Shown: positions 1 to 9,110 of the stretch, one piece after another
Numbering within the stretch: position 1 is the first letter of the stretch
How the letters are laid out: each line of letters starts with the position of its first letter
From: Hyphomonadaceae bacterium UKL13-1
GTDB lineage: Bacteria; Pseudomonadota; Alphaproteobacteria; Caulobacterales; Aquidulcibacteraceae
NCBI GenBank assembly: GCA_001602435.1
Contig: CP012156.1
Location: 186,001 to 250,000, forward strand
Direction of reading: 5' to 3'
Length of the DNA stretch: 64,000 bases
Position numbers and translations under genes: made by a program
Notes under the pieces: model-generated
What the model was told of the DNA's origin: nothing
What the model saw: the letters and a program-made list of their open reading frames with translations, nothing else
Database searches by the model: none

Positions 1-1605
1 CTTGCCCTTGTCGTGCAGGTAATTGGCGTGTTCAGCCCGATGCTGAACCAATTGATCATTGATGATGCCATCTCCAAAGGAGATATGGACCTCTTAACCA
101 CCATCGGCATGGGCATGGTGATTTTGTTGTTGATCCAAACCGGTATTGGGCTGCTTCAAGGCTTTGTCGGCATGTATCTGGGCACGCAACTCTCGTTTCA
201 GATGCAGAGCAATCTGTTGCGCCATGCCCTGCGCCTGCCCGTGGCTTGGTTTGAGAAACGCCACATTGGCGACATCATGAGCCGGTTTGGCTCGCTTGGG
301 CCGGTACAGGGATTCCTCACTAGCGTGCCAATTGGTGCGACCTTGAATGTGATCATGCTGGTGGTGGGTGGCACGATGGCGGTGCTGTATTCGCCGCTGC
401 TTTTTGGCTGTGTTATTGCCAGCATGGTTATCCCAGTAGTCGTTCAAGCCGTCACCTTTCCATGGGTGCGGCGCAAGACCGATGAGGGCATTAGCCTTGG
501 CGCGGTTGCGTCTACGACCTTCATGGAAACCTTACGCGGTGCGCGGACGTTTAAGCTGTTTGGGAAGGAGCGGGAGCGAGTCAGCCAATGGCAGAATGAT
601 ACCGCCGCCAGCGTCAATAATGACGTCACCATGCAGCGCGTGGGCCTCTGGGGCGGTGCAGGGCTTGGCATTGTCACGGGGCTGCAAGGGGTTGCCGTCT
701 GGTGGTTGGGCGCCAAGCAGGTGATTGATGGCACCATGAGCCTTGGTATGTTGATGGCGTTTCAATCCTACGCGGGGCAATTTTCCGGTGCTTTATCAGG
801 CCTAATCGGCCTTTATTTCCAATGGAAGACGTTGGAGCTTCACCTCGAGCGCCTAGCCGATGTTGTGCATGAGGACCCAGAAGTTGGCGTCGATGAACCC
901 ATCCAAGAAGGCCGCTTGTTTGAGGGCCGCATTGGGGCGGATAAGCTCTCCTTCCGCTATGCAAGCCATGAGCCTTTGGTATTCAAAGATGCAAGCTTCT
1001 CGATAGATCCCGGCCAATTTGTCGCCATCATCGGCCCCTCAGGTGGTGGCAAAACAACCTTGATGAAGGTCCTGCTCGGCCTGCTTGACCCCACAGAAGG
1101 CGAAGTGAAGGTCGAAGGCGTAGGCCTAAAGAATTTTGGCGTTCGCACGTTCCGTCACCGCATTGGGGCGGTTCTGCAAGATGATCGCCTGCTGGCGGGC
1201 ACGATTGCCGACAATGTTTCCTTCTTCGACGCAGACCTCGATATGGCCAAGGTGGAAGAGTGCTTGGCCAAAGCCTGCGTGCTGGATGATATCCTCAAGA
1301 TGCCAATGGGCACGATGACCTTGGTGGGCGATCTAGGGTCAACCCTGTCTGGTGGGCAGCAGCAGCGGGTATTGCTCGCTCGTGCGCTCTACCGCGAACC
1401 AACGATCCTGTTTCTGGATGAAGGCACGGCCAATCTCGATCCGCAGACGGAAGCACGGGTTTCGGAGACCCTGCGCGGCCTATCTTGTACCCGCATTTTT
1501 GTCGCGCACCGTGAGGCCGCGATTGCTGGGGCCGACCGGACTTTATTGGTCGCAGGTGGAACCGTGACGGAGCTTACCGAGCAAGCACAGGCGGCGGCGG
1601 AGTAA
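1..1605 (+). CDS. Peptide/bacteriocin ABC exporter, RaxB/CvaB type (5' end outside window)
   Basis: The frame is open from base 1 (Leu-Ala-Leu-Val precedes the first possible GTG at 13), so the N-terminus lies outside the window. The visible part has a six-helix membrane domain (about residues 1-290) and a nucleotide-binding domain with Walker A GPSGGGKTTL, signature LSGGQQQR and Walker B ILFLDEGTANLD. The DEGTANLD variant (Gly after the catalytic Glu) is typical of RaxB/CvaB exporters, which normally carry an N-terminal C39 peptidase that trims double-glycine leaders while exporting peptides across the inner membrane. The peptidase itself cannot be seen here, and no precursor peptide was recognised nearby. 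A lipid-A or toxin exporter of the MsbA class is the alternative. Confidence 0.8.
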   Translation, partial: LALVVQVIGVFSPMLNQLIIDDAISKGDMDLLTTIGMGMVILLLIQTGIGLLQGFVGMYLGTQLSFQMQSNLLRHALRLPVAWFEKRHIGDIMSRFGSLGPVQGFLTSVPIGATLNVIMLVVGGTMAVLYSPLLFGCVIASMVIPVVVQAVTFPWVRRKTDEGISLGAVASTTFMETLRGARTFKLFGKERERVSQWQNDTAASVNNDVTMQRVGLWGGAGLGIVTGLQGVAVWWLGAKQVIDGTMSLGMLMAFQSYAGQFSGALSGLIGLYFQWKTLELHLERLADVVHEDPEVGVDEPIQEGRLFEGRIGADKLSFRYASHEPLVFKDASFSIDPGQFVAIIGPSGGGKTTLMKVLLGLLDPTEGEVKVEGVGLKNFGVRTFRHRIGAVLQDDRLLAGTIADNVSFFDADLDMAKVEECLAKACVLDDILKMPMGTMTLVGDLGSTLSGGQQQRVLLARALYREPTILFLDEGTANLDPQTEARVSETLRGLSCTRIFVAHREAAIAGADRTLLVAGGTVTELTEQAQAAAE

Positions 1606-1688
1606 GCCTGACTGGACGAGGTACGAATGTCCGCTTTCGGGCTTGCGCGAATTGCGCTTCCTTGACCTAGTTTGGCGCAAAGCAGACC

Positions 1689-3341
1689 CTACCGCCCCAA
1701 CCCATACCCAAGGCTAAGGTCCTGTACAACCTGGACAGCCCCACCGCGCCCGAGGCTGCTGAGGCTGACATTGTCACCGATATTGATTGCGCTCTCGATA
1801 GGCGTTGGGACCATCACCACGTCATTACCCATGCCAGAGGCCCGTTCGAGAAGCGCGACGCGGCCAGCGTGTAGCTCTTCAAACGAGCCAACCCGCCAGC
1901 CGTCATAGACGGTGTGACCCGGGGCGGTGAGGGTGCCGCGTCCTTGTTCGGCGAGGGTATCGCTGAGGGCATTAATCTCTGCCCCTTGAAGCGCGTCTTT
2001 GGCTCCATCATGGAACGAGAAGACCCCGTCTTGATCGCAAGCCCCAAGCCCAGCACGGACATGATCTTGCGCCCGTGAGGCGAGGGCCTGATCGATACGG
2101 GCATCACCGGTAAAGAAACGCTCCTCGCCATGACCGATCCTGTCAAGCTCCCGGTCGAGGGCGGTGAAGGCTGTCGCCCCTAATTGATCTTCGAGTGAGT
2201 GATAGGATAGGCGAGAGAGATGGCCTGTCTCATCCACATGAACCCATGAACCCTTCTGGAGATAATCGACAAGAGGCGACTTGGTGTTGACCATGGTTTT
2301 GGTCTTGTTGCCGGTATCAAGGATCAGGACGCTGTTGCCGCTTGCTCGCCTCTCAAAGCCGACAACCTCACCAACCAGTTCCTCACCCCGCTCATGGAGC
2401 TTGGTCGCATTGCGCGTCTTGGTGATGTCGATGTGTGACCTCTCGGCTAGCGTCTCGGTCCATCCGTCTTTGAAGGCCATCACATTGCGACGCACCTCTG
2501 TGGCAAGGCCGCGTGCTTCCAGCTGGCGCGCACGTGCCCGAAGTGCATTGCCCCAAATGGCTTGCTCAGGATCACGCCCGCCTAGGTCTTGGAGCCTGAC
2601 CTCACCCCGTCCATCAAGCTCTGCGGCAAGAGCCTTATCCAGCCGACTGAACCCCTTTGCATGGATATCGCGATCAAGGGCCATGCGCTCATCGAAGATC
2701 GAGCGCTCTCCGAGTTCTGCCGTCGCGCGCTCGCGTGCCTGATGGCGCAGACCATGAGAGAGATAATCGCGCGGGATGCGTAACTCATGACCTTCACGGG
2801 TTCTCCCCCGCAAGATGACATGGGCATGGGGATTATCCGTGTTCCAATGATTGATGGCGACCCATTCTGTCCCAACTCCAAGGTCGCTTTCCATCTGCCC
2901 CATCACATCGCGCACATATTCCTGAAGATCTTCCATGCGCGAAGCACTCTCTGGGGCAATCATAATCCGAAAGTGGCGCGGGTCTTCCTGGGTCCAGTCG
3001 TCAAGCTCGCGTGAGAGGCCTTCAACCTTATCCCGATAAGCATCATAGAACTGTCCCTGCTCATCGTCTCGCGCTGCTCCATCACGACCAAGATAAGCTG
3101 CGTGGGCGGCGAGCTTCGCACTACCCGCACGATGAGCCGAGAACGATACCTTGATCACAACGCGCTGGCGTCTGTCGGAACCAAACCCACCTCGAGCACC
3201 ACCAACGCTACCACCCCGAAACGAAACACCAGCCCCACCAATGGCCTTGCTCAAGCGGGCACCCAAGGCCCCAGATCTCGCATCGCCGCGTCGCCCAACA
3301 GCAAGGCGGATGTTCAACTCCTCAGATCCGCGCTCTGCCAT
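1689..3341 (-). CDS. Relaxase/mobilization protein, VirD2-like with DUF3363-type C-terminus
   Basis: A 550-residue protein expected to nick and covalently bind a transfer origin during conjugative mobilization. The HUH metal-binding pair is visible in NPHAHVILRG (about residues 172 and 174), in the context AINHWNTDNPHAH typical of plasmid and ICE relaxases of alphaproteobacteria. A Gly/Arg-rich N-terminus precedes the fold and a long C-terminal region resembles DUF3363. I chose the ATG at 3341 because AGGAG lies 8 bases upstream; the frame stays open to 3428, but that extension is low-complexity and has no ribosome site. It is divergent from the VirD4-like gene. An oriT probably lies in 3342-3528 but was not identified. 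Confidence 0.85.
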   Translation of the reverse strand: MAERGSEELNIRLAVGRRGDARSGALGARLSKAIGGAGVSFRGGSVGGARGGFGSDRRQRVVIKVSFSAHRAGSAKLAAHAAYLGRDGAARDDEQGQFYDAYRDKVEGLSRELDDWTQEDPRHFRIMIAPESASRMEDLQEYVRDVMGQMESDLGVGTEWVAINHWNTDNPHAHVILRGRTREGHELRIPRDYLSHGLRHQARERATAELGERSIFDERMALDRDIHAKGFSRLDKALAAELDGRGEVRLQDLGGRDPEQAIWGNALRARARQLEARGLATEVRRNVMAFKDGWTETLAERSHIDITKTRNATKLHERGEELVGEVVGFERRASGNSVLILDTGNKTKTMVNTKSPLVDYLQKGSWVHVDETGHLSRLSYHSLEDQLGATAFTALDRELDRIGHGEERFFTGDARIDQALASRAQDHVRAGLGACDQDGVFSFHDGAKDALQGAEINALSDTLAEQGRGTLTAPGHTVYDGWRVGSFEELHAGRVALLERASGMGNDVVMVPTPIESAINIGDNVSLSSLGRGGAVQVVQDLSLGYGLGR

Positions 3342-3528
3342 GCTTGGGCTCCTGAATGACCATGCGTTGCCATACCATGTGACACACAAGGAAGTTGTGA
3401 CTTGCCACCAACAACTTGGATAAAACATAGCACATACAGGCCCTTGAGCAAGTGAAAACTTGCTCTTTATCTTGCTGTATTCAAATGTTCGTGCTTATAT
3501 TGGTTCAAACTTTAAATGGATACAAGCT
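3342..3528. promoter_or_regulatory. AT-rich divergent region between relaxase and coupling-like gene
   Basis: This 187-base spacer is clearly more AT-rich than its neighbours and carries the start regions of two divergent mobilization genes. It should hold both promoters and possibly oriT. I see the relaxase ribosome site (AGGAG on the minus strand) but no clear inverted repeat that would define oriT. Confidence 0.4.
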
Positions 3529-5391
3529 ATGACAAAGCACTATACTACAATACAATCTATGTGTAGAAGTTTCTTGCTGCAATTTCTACATGGTGACAAA
3601 TCGGCCTGGAGTAAAAAACTTGTCTGGTTGCTCAAATCGGGCGCTGTGATGCTCATCTGGCTTGAGTTCCTCACACTTTTTGCAGCTTGGCCCGGAACAG
3701 TTCCGCATGAGGAATTGGGACCAGTGTGGCTGAACCTCCTGGGCATAGAGTTTCGGGCACCTTGGGCGGGCATCGCCTATGTCTTTACGCCCGACGGGCG
3801 GACAGGTGGCTGGCTTCTGTTGATGCGCATATGCGGGGTGATCCTGACCCTGCCAGGGATAGGGCTAGCCCTTCTCTTCGCGGGGCCTTTGCCCAAATGG
3901 CCAAAGAAGCTCGACCGCTATGCTTACGGCGGGCATTTGCTCGATCAGGCTGGGTCATCAGGGGTCATTGTGGGCCATGCGAAGGGCTTGCCTTGGCAGA
4001 AGATGCCGGACCTTGTCAGGCTTCGTCCGTCTACGGACATACTGATCCTTGGCTCCGGCCCTGAGGCCACTGGAGCGTTCCAAGCAGCGCTCAAAAGCTT
4101 TGATGGCGCGATCCTGCGCTTTGGTAAGGAGAGGCTCTTAGGCGGCCTGATTGATGACCGTGAAGTTTTACGAGTGGCTGAAGGCGCTATCGCCAATTTC
4201 CCGCTTGACCCGCTACGGCAGGTCCGGACCGGTGTTCTGGCATGGGGCGATGTCTGGGCTATGCTGTCGCCGTGTGGCTTCACTGAGCGCCAGCGGCTTT
4301 TAGCAACCGCGCTTCTGGTTCATGGGCTTGAGACAGCTCCACCCTATGAGCGGACCTTTGTCGGGGTCATGGCAAAGCTTCCTAGCCCCGATCAGCTCTA
4401 TGCGCGTCTCCATGGTTGGCTTGCCGGGACAGAGATCTTGAAGCCTGCCGCCTATGATCAAGTGACAGCCTTGCTCGCCTTCTGGGCACAGTCTCAAGAG
4501 CAAGTGGCTGAAGATCTAGCGCTCATCCCCGAACGCTTATGGGCCACTCAGAAGGGGTGGAGCTTTAATCTGGGCTGGGCAACTCTGCCTACACTGGCCA
4601 ACATCTGTGAGTATGGCCCTCGCGTTCTCTCCATCGAGATTAGGTCTCGGAACAAGCGGGATGACCTAGACCCTGTGAGCCTGCCCATGATGCATGCGAT
4701 CACACAGCTTCGTATCTTGTTCCGTGATGCCCTGACGTCTGGCAATCGCCCCATGTTGATCGTGCTAGAGCCTGACATGCCCGATGATCTGGCTTGGATG
4801 ATCAAGGCGGTCCATGCTGATCTCAAGCGCAGCGGGGTCTCGTTCCTCGTGCACGCGAGAGCGCCAAGGGACATTCGCGCTGCCTTCAAGCTTGGGGGCA
4901 AAGAACCCATGTGCTCTGTCTTCGACACCGTCATCATGACTGAGCCCGACTACATGACCTTTATCGAGGTGGTGGATAATTATGCGATCTCGAGTGAAGG
5001 GGTAAGGCATGTTCGTCGCGGTGAGATCCTGATCGCCGAGGCCGGTCGTCAGCCGGTTCGGTTGCACCCGGCTGAGCCCGATATGCTTGCGATGGCTTCC
5101 TATACCCCGACCGAGCCAGTCCAAAGGCCAGAACCTTGGAGTGAGCCTGCGGTCTCCTATCCGCTTGGGGCAAGTCTGCCCAAGCAAGTGGTGGTGAAGA
5201 TACCCAAGCAGAAGGTGACAAAGCGGCAGGAGATTGTCCCTGTCCCTGTTAGCCAGGACGCACACCCCAAAGCGTCAAAGTCCGAGCCGCTGGTGACCAA
5301 GGATGATCTGACCTCGGGAACTGCCCGCCTGAAGCGCGCGTTGGCTAAGCGGACAGGTGGCACGTCACCCTCCCAAGCCCGTCTGATCTGA
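3529..5391 (+). CDS. VirD4/TraG-like membrane protein with degenerate P-loop
   Basis: A 620-residue protein with about two N-terminal membrane segments (AVMLIWLEFLTLFAAW; LLLMRICGVILTLPGIGLALL) and a long cytosolic part. Its layout follows conjugative coupling proteins: short membrane anchor, a strand leading to a P-loop position, and late blocks resembling the TraG Walker B and sensor regions (PMLIVLEPDMPDDLAW; VFDTVIMTEPDY). The P-loop position reads GSGPEATG, with no Lys-Ser/Thr, and the Walker B Asp-Glu pair is not conserved, so ATP hydrolysis looks unlikely. The C-terminus is Pro/Lys-rich. ATG at 3529 is preferred; the frame opens at a TTG at 3460. The family assignment is from remembered pattern and is moderate. 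Confidence 0.5.
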   Translation: MTKHYTTIQSMCRSFLLQFLHGDKSAWSKKLVWLLKSGAVMLIWLEFLTLFAAWPGTVPHEELGPVWLNLLGIEFRAPWAGIAYVFTPDGRTGGWLLLMRICGVILTLPGIGLALLFAGPLPKWPKKLDRYAYGGHLLDQAGSSGVIVGHAKGLPWQKMPDLVRLRPSTDILILGSGPEATGAFQAALKSFDGAILRFGKERLLGGLIDDREVLRVAEGAIANFPLDPLRQVRTGVLAWGDVWAMLSPCGFTERQRLLATALLVHGLETAPPYERTFVGVMAKLPSPDQLYARLHGWLAGTEILKPAAYDQVTALLAFWAQSQEQVAEDLALIPERLWATQKGWSFNLGWATLPTLANICEYGPRVLSIEIRSRNKRDDLDPVSLPMMHAITQLRILFRDALTSGNRPMLIVLEPDMPDDLAWMIKAVHADLKRSGVSFLVHARAPRDIRAAFKLGGKEPMCSVFDTVIMTEPDYMTFIEVVDNYAISSEGVRHVRRGEILIAEAGRQPVRLHPAEPDMLAMASYTPTEPVQRPEPWSEPAVSYPLGASLPKQVVVKIPKQKVTKRQEIVPVPVSQDAHPKASKSEPLVTKDDLTSGTARLKRALAKRTGGTSPSQARLI

Positions 5392-5401
5392 GGGCACTCT
5401 T

Positions 5402-5761
5402 ATGACGACGCGCAAGCAACTCACACTCCACCTCGATGACACCACTGCCCGCGCACTTGATCACGAAGCCAAGCTGCGCGGTCTCACCCTCTCACGCGCC
5501 GCCAACGATGCTCTCAAGCGCGTCCTCATCCATGACCGCGCTGACGCCATCGCCGATACCATCAAGGCGCGCCTTGATCGGTTGGATCAACGGGATCTGG
5601 CGAGGGGGCGGGACATGGCCATCTTACGCGAAACCCTCCTCGCGTTTGTCCGTGTCTGGTTTACCTATGCAGGACCTCTTGAGCGTCAGGACGACGATGA
5701 TCAGGCTGAAGCGCTGTTTGATGCGTTTCTCGATGAGGTCGCGCGTGGGGTGCGGGGGTGA
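5402..5761 (+). CDS. Ribbon-helix-helix (CopG-like) mobilization accessory protein
   Basis: A 119-residue protein starting 10 bases after the VirD4-like gene and probably co-transcribed with it. Residues 1-45 (KQLTLHLDDTTARALDHEAKLRGLTLSRAANDALKRVL) fit a ribbon-helix-helix DNA-binding fold: a short strand followed by two helices. The rest is helical and ends acidic (RQDDDDQAEALFDAF). In mobilization modules such proteins bind oriT next to the relaxase or repress the transfer promoter. Either role is possible here; no target site was identified. Confidence 0.6.
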   Translation: MTTRKQLTLHLDDTTARALDHEAKLRGLTLSRAANDALKRVLIHDRADAIADTIKARLDRLDQRDLARGRDMAILRETLLAFVRVWFTYAGPLERQDDDDQAEALFDAFLDEVARGVRG

Positions 5762-5970
5762 GGTCATCCCGAGAAAACTTGTAGCACAGCGTTTCGGATG
5801 AGAATGTCTTCGGTACGCGGCGTTGAGATAATGTCTCTTGAGCTTGGCTATTTCGCCTTGCGCTGATGACGGTTAGAATCTTCCACGCTGTCCAGCCAAA
5901 TTGTGGATAGTTAGGCCATATTTGATAATAGTGGCATCGAACCACAATAGTTGGACAAAGGAAAGAGATC
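5762..5970. other. Non-coding stretch with small inverted repeats
   Basis: No convincing gene. Two short dyads are visible: GAGATAATGTCTC near 5824, and GTGG-N7-CCAC within GTGGCATCGAACCAC just before the small gene at 5971. The second could be an operator for that gene. Nothing else recognised. Confidence 0.3.
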
Positions 5971-6168
5971 TTGAAACCGCTAGATATCTCAAATGCCAAG
6001 AACCCTGACTTAGCCGCATCTCTGATAGCCATGCGCAGAGCGGCGGCTGCCGCCCGCAAGATTGCAATGCAAACTGGGACTGGGATCGTTCTGAGCGAAA
6101 ATGGAAAGACGATGCGCATCTCAGCCGAACAATTGCGGAGGCAATATCCAACCGAGAGCGCCCTTTAA
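5971..6168 (+). CDS. Small orphan protein, 65 aa
   Basis: Starts at a TTG with AAAGGAAAGAG about 8 bases upstream. The sequence is a short polar N-terminus (KPLDISNAKNPDLAAS), an alanine-rich helix (LIAMRRAAAAARKIAMQT) and a small strand-rich tail (GTGIVLSENGKTMRISAEQL). Short proteins beginning with a similar KPLDxxNAKxPDL pattern occur in alphaproteobacterial accessory DNA, sometimes beside toxin genes. That is from memory, and no partner toxin is visible here. Function unknown. The dyad just upstream would fit autoregulation. Confidence 0.5.
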   Translation: MKPLDISNAKNPDLAASLIAMRRAAAAARKIAMQTGTGIVLSENGKTMRISAEQLRRQYPTESAL

Positions 6169-6514
6169 CCTGGTTGCTGGTGCTTTGGAACTGGCTAATT
6201 AGCTTTGGTTCAATAGCTAAAACTATCTCTTCGAAACGAAGTCTAATACAGCCCATTGATCCGCGGTTGCCTCCGGTCTGCTCGGTTTTGGCGGGCTAAA
6301 TCCATCGCAGCCGGTTGCCGCTCGCGATGCCTAGGCCTCAAGTTTTTGCATCTAGTCTAGTTGGAAGTGTGGAGAGCCGACCCCGCAATTGGCGGGATTT
6401 TCCACAAATGGCGATGCGACTTTCGTATCAGAGCGGATCAGAAAACTATCCACAAGTCGCTACAGCTTGCCGCAAATTGTCTGTTTTCCACGGACCATAC
6501 ACGGACCCAAAACC
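6169..6514. other. Gap of about 350 bases between small orphan gene and tRNA terminator
   Basis: Open frames here have no ribosome site and no recognisable family. The stretch is AT-richer than the core genes and includes repeated CACGGACC/ACGGACCC near 6489-6507. Probably decayed element DNA. Confidence 0.35.
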
Positions 6515-6542
6515 AAAATTGCTCCGTATTCGGAGCAAAAAA
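6515..6542 (-). terminator. Rho-independent terminator of tRNA-Val
   Basis: A perfect 8-bp stem, TTGCTCCG (6519-6526) and CGGAGCAA (6531-6538) with loop TATT, is followed on the minus strand by AATTTTGG and preceded by a T-run. It sits about 21 bases beyond the 3' end of the leftward tRNA gene. The flanking A and T runs would let it work in both directions. Confidence 0.7.
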
Positions 6543-6563
6543 TCAGCTAAGTCTTTGATTTAA

Positions 6564-6638
<75 letters not shown>

Positions 6639-6823
6639 GCCGTTATGGCGTTCAGACCACTTTGGGGAGCGGTCCGTCAGGAAGGCGGGTTCATAGCGGA
6701 CGGGTGGCGGGCCTGCAAGGGGCAGCGGCAGGCGCGTTGCAGGGGCAAGGCTGCTTGGCGCCAAGGCTCGGTTCGGTTCATATGTCGGGCTCGCAGGTTG
6801 CGCGGTGACAGAGGGCCCAAGAG

Positions 6824-8200
6824 ATGATTTCTGCGTTAGATATTTTCCGCATCGGCATCGGCCCCTCCAGTTCGCACACGGTCGGCCCGATGCGGATCGC
6901 CGTCCGCTTTCTAGCTGATCTAGATCGAGTAGGCGTGTTAGGCCAAGTCGCGCGTCTGTCGGTTTCCTTGCAAGGATCGCTCGCCTTTACAGGCACCGGC
7001 CATCGGACGCCGGAAGCTGTTTATTTGGGGCTTCTGGGATTTAAGCCTGAGACAACAGACCCTGAAGAGGCTGAGGTGGCCTTGAAAGCTTTACTTGCGA
7101 CCTCTGAATTACGGCTCTCCTCCGGCCAAAGCATCGCCTTTGATCCAGTCGTGGACTTGATCTTTGATTATGAGACGCCACCGAAACTGCATCCAAATGG
7201 TATGGCGTTGCGGGCCTTTAATGGTGCGGGCCAGCTTCTTTCCGACCAAACCTATTACTCAACTGGCGGTGGCTTTATCGCCAGCCAACGGCAATTGGAA
7301 ACACCTTTAGCCAATGATCTGGTCGGCGGTGGCCCGGAAGGGCCGTTTGCCTTTACGTCAGCGGCACAGCTTTTGGAATTATGCGAAGAACACGGCCTAT
7401 CCGTTGCAGAAGTCCTGCTTGCCTGTGAGGATCGCAAGCGTGATCGAGGCGAGACCTTGGCCGCCCTCGACGCGATTGCGGAAGCCATGGCGGCGTGCAT
7501 CGCGCGTGGCTTGGTCCAAAAAGGTATTTTGCCAGGTGGCCTGCAGGTGCGCCGCAGAGCACCTGATCTCTATGAGAAGCTGACAAGCTCACCTCAGTCC
7601 AATGAGCGCGAAGCCTTGTTCGACTGGCTCAATGTCTATGCCATGGCGGTGAATGAGGAAAATGCGGCGGGTGGCCGGGTGGTGACGGCCCCAACGAATG
7701 GTGCTGCCGGGATTATTCCAGCGATCTTGCGCTTTTACTTGCTCGACGCAAAGGCCCCACCTTCTGCGGTCCATACCTATTTATTGACGGCGGCAGCTAT
7801 CGGCATCCTTTATAAACAACGCGCCTCTATCTCGGGGGCAGAGATGGGCTGTCAGGGTGAGGTGGGGGTGGCTTGCTCGATGGCGGCAGGTGGGCTGGCT
7901 GCTGTGTGGGGCGGCAGTCCATCGCAAGTGGCCAACGCCGCTGAAATCGGGATGGAACATAATCTGGGTCTAACCTGTGACCCGGTAGGCGGCTTGGTGC
8001 AAATTCCCTGTATCGAGCGCAATGCGCTTGCAGCCGTGAAAGCCGCCAACGCTGCCCGTCTAGCGCTGCAGACAGATCAACCGGCGCGCGTCACCTTGGA
8101 TCAGGTGATTGAGACGATGCGACAAACCGGACTGGATATGTCCTCGAAATACAAAGAGACCAGTCTGGGTGGGCTTGCCGTGAATGTCGTTGAATGTTGA
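6824..8200 (+). CDS. sdaA: L-serine ammonia-lyase, iron-sulfur type
   Basis: A 458-residue single-chain SdaA that deaminates L-serine to pyruvate and ammonia with a [4Fe-4S] cluster. The N-terminal beta domain opens with [20 protein letters not shown], the family hallmark. The C-terminal catalytic domain has [32 protein letters not shown] and [19 protein letters not shown], which supply the cluster cysteines. Full family length. Start ATG with GAGGGC upstream. The tRNA-Val gene is transcribed away from it, so the 185-base gap should carry both promoters. No regulator is adjacent. Confidence 0.97.
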   Translation: MISALDIFRIGIGPSSSHTVGPMRIAVRFLADLDRVGVLGQVARLSVSLQGSLAFTGTGHRTPEAVYLGLLGFKPETTDPEEAEVALKALLATSELRLSSGQSIAFDPVVDLIFDYETPPKLHPNGMALRAFNGAGQLLSDQTYYSTGGGFIASQRQLETPLANDLVGGGPEGPFAFTSAAQLLELCEEHGLSVAEVLLACEDRKRDRGETLAALDAIAEAMAACIARGLVQKGILPGGLQVRRRAPDLYEKLTSSPQSNEREALFDWLNVYAMAVNEENAAGGRVVTAPTNGAAGIIPAILRFYLLDAKAPPSAVHTYLLTAAAIGILYKQRASISGAEMGCQGEVGVACSMAAGGLAAVWGGSPSQVANAAEIGMEHNLGLTCDPVGGLVQIPCIERNALAAVKAANAARLALQTDQPARVTLDQVIETMRQTGLDMSSKYKETSLGGLAVNVVEC

Positions 8201-8254
8201 CTTGCTGCTCTGGTCGGGCCTGAGTAGCGGGAAAACGACAGGCAGGACAACGCA

Positions 8255-8881
8255 ATGAATTTGGATCTACCAGACGGCATGAAGCGGGCAGAGGCTGCGG
8301 ATTGGCAGCAATTAGGTGCCATCACGGCTGAAGCTTTTTATGAAGACCCGGTCAATCGCTGGATATTTGGAACACCAAAGACCTTAGACGCCGTTTTTCC
8401 ACTCTTGGCGCGAACCCATTATCTCAAGCATGGCTTTTGTCACATGATTGGGGACGGTGGAGCCGCGATGTGGTTGCCGTCGGGCGCGCCGTCAGAACTG
8501 TCTGTCTCGGCCATTGTTCAGGTTGCTTGGGCCTTGTTGGCGACAGGATCGCCCGGCGCAATTGCCCGCGCTTTGGATGCCGGAGACCGCATGCAGGCCC
8601 ATCACCCTAAAGAGCCACATCTTTACCTATTTACTTTGGGCACGCGGCTCGTCAATCGCGGCAAAGGCCTTGGTAAGGCACTATTTGCGCCGGTTTTGGC
8701 CGAATGTGATCGGACGGGGACGGCTGTTTATTTGGAGAATTCTAATCCGAATAATGAGGGCTTTTATCGATCTCATGGCTTTGAGTCACAAGGATATTTT
8801 CCGTGCGGCCAAGATCGAGGCGGCCAAAAGGCACCCCTCTTACAAATGATGTGGCGGGCACCGCGCACGCCCTCTGCTTGA
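8255..8881 (+). CDS. GNAT-family N-acetyltransferase
   Basis: A 208-residue protein with a GNAT fold. The acetyl-CoA-binding stretch is seen as RGKGLGKALFAPVLAECD (near residue 138), followed by VYLENSNPNNEGFYRSHGFESQG, a typical C-terminal half in which the Asn and Tyr help the acyl transfer. Substrate unknown; antibiotics, amino acids or polyamines are all possible for this group. It begins 54 bases after sdaA with AGGACA upstream and is probably read from its own or the sdaA promoter. Its 3' flank leads into the TonB receptor leader. Confidence 0.85.
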   Translation: MNLDLPDGMKRAEAADWQQLGAITAEAFYEDPVNRWIFGTPKTLDAVFPLLARTHYLKHGFCHMIGDGGAAMWLPSGAPSELSVSAIVQVAWALLATGSPGAIARALDAGDRMQAHHPKEPHLYLFTLGTRLVNRGKGLGKALFAPVLAECDRTGTAVYLENSNPNNEGFYRSHGFESQGYFPCGQDRGGQKAPLLQMMWRAPRTPSA

Positions 8882-8931
8882 GGAAACCGGTGGCAGTGAC
8901 GTTTTGACTCTGAAGGGCGCTTACCGGTCGG

Positions 8932-8945
8932 AAGCGTTAACGCTT
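8932..8945. promoter_or_regulatory. Perfect 14-bp palindrome, candidate operator
   Basis: AAGCGTTAACGCTT is a perfect palindrome about 175 bases upstream of TonB receptor 1, followed at once by a second weaker dyad, TTTTGTGATCAAAA (8944-8957). The form suits a LacI/GalR-type or similar dimeric regulator, but none is encoded next to it. Inference only. Confidence 0.4.
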
Positions 8946-9026
8946 TTGTGATCAAAACGTTTGGCAAGATATATCATTTTAATTTGAAACGGGCGGGATT
9001 TCTGTCAAAAGCAACCTAACGGCGTC

Positions 9027-9110
9027 GGGTGCTGCTCTGCGGTAGCACACCCACGATTAAGCGCCTTTGCACGGCCCCATTAGGGGCCGTTTTCGTGAGA
9101 AACGGGGGTA
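9027..9110 (+). promoter_or_regulatory. Structured mRNA leader with terminator/antiterminator-like hairpins
   Basis: Three hairpins are visible before TonB receptor 1. The first is GGGTGCT (9027-9033) with AGC-AC-ACCC (9044-9052), containing a small bulge. The second is ACGGCCCC-ATTA-GGGGCCGT (9071-9090) followed by TTTTCG, a good intrinsic terminator. The third is CCGTTT (9087-9092) with AAACGG (9100-9105), which uses the right arm and T-run of the second and so excludes it. The ATG is only about 30 bases past the terminator, leaving little room for a promoter, so the terminator probably lies inside the receptor's own leader. No known riboswitch class was recognised. A plain terminator for the upstream GNAT gene remains possible. 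Confidence 0.45.

Larger units (their letters stand above)
1689..6563. mobile_element. Remnant of an integrated mobilizable element abutting tRNA-Val
   Basis: A relaxase (minus), a VirD4/TraG-like protein (plus), a ribbon-helix-helix protein and a small orphan protein lie between a chromosomal exporter and the 3' end of tRNA-Val(GAC), a classic integration target. The AT-rich divergent region around 3342-3528 differs in base use from its surroundings. No integrase, no type IV secretion (trb/virB) genes and no repeat of the tRNA 3' end near 1606-1690 could be found, so the boundaries are guesses and the element is probably incomplete. Basis: gene content and position. Confidence 0.4.

Noticed and set aside
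1606-1690. Left attachment site of the mobilization element
   Set aside because: No repeat of the tRNA-Val 3' end was found in this stretch.
6315-6563. Open reading frame of about 80 codons before the tRNA
   Set aside because: No ribosome site, no recognisable family, and it runs into the tRNA terminator.
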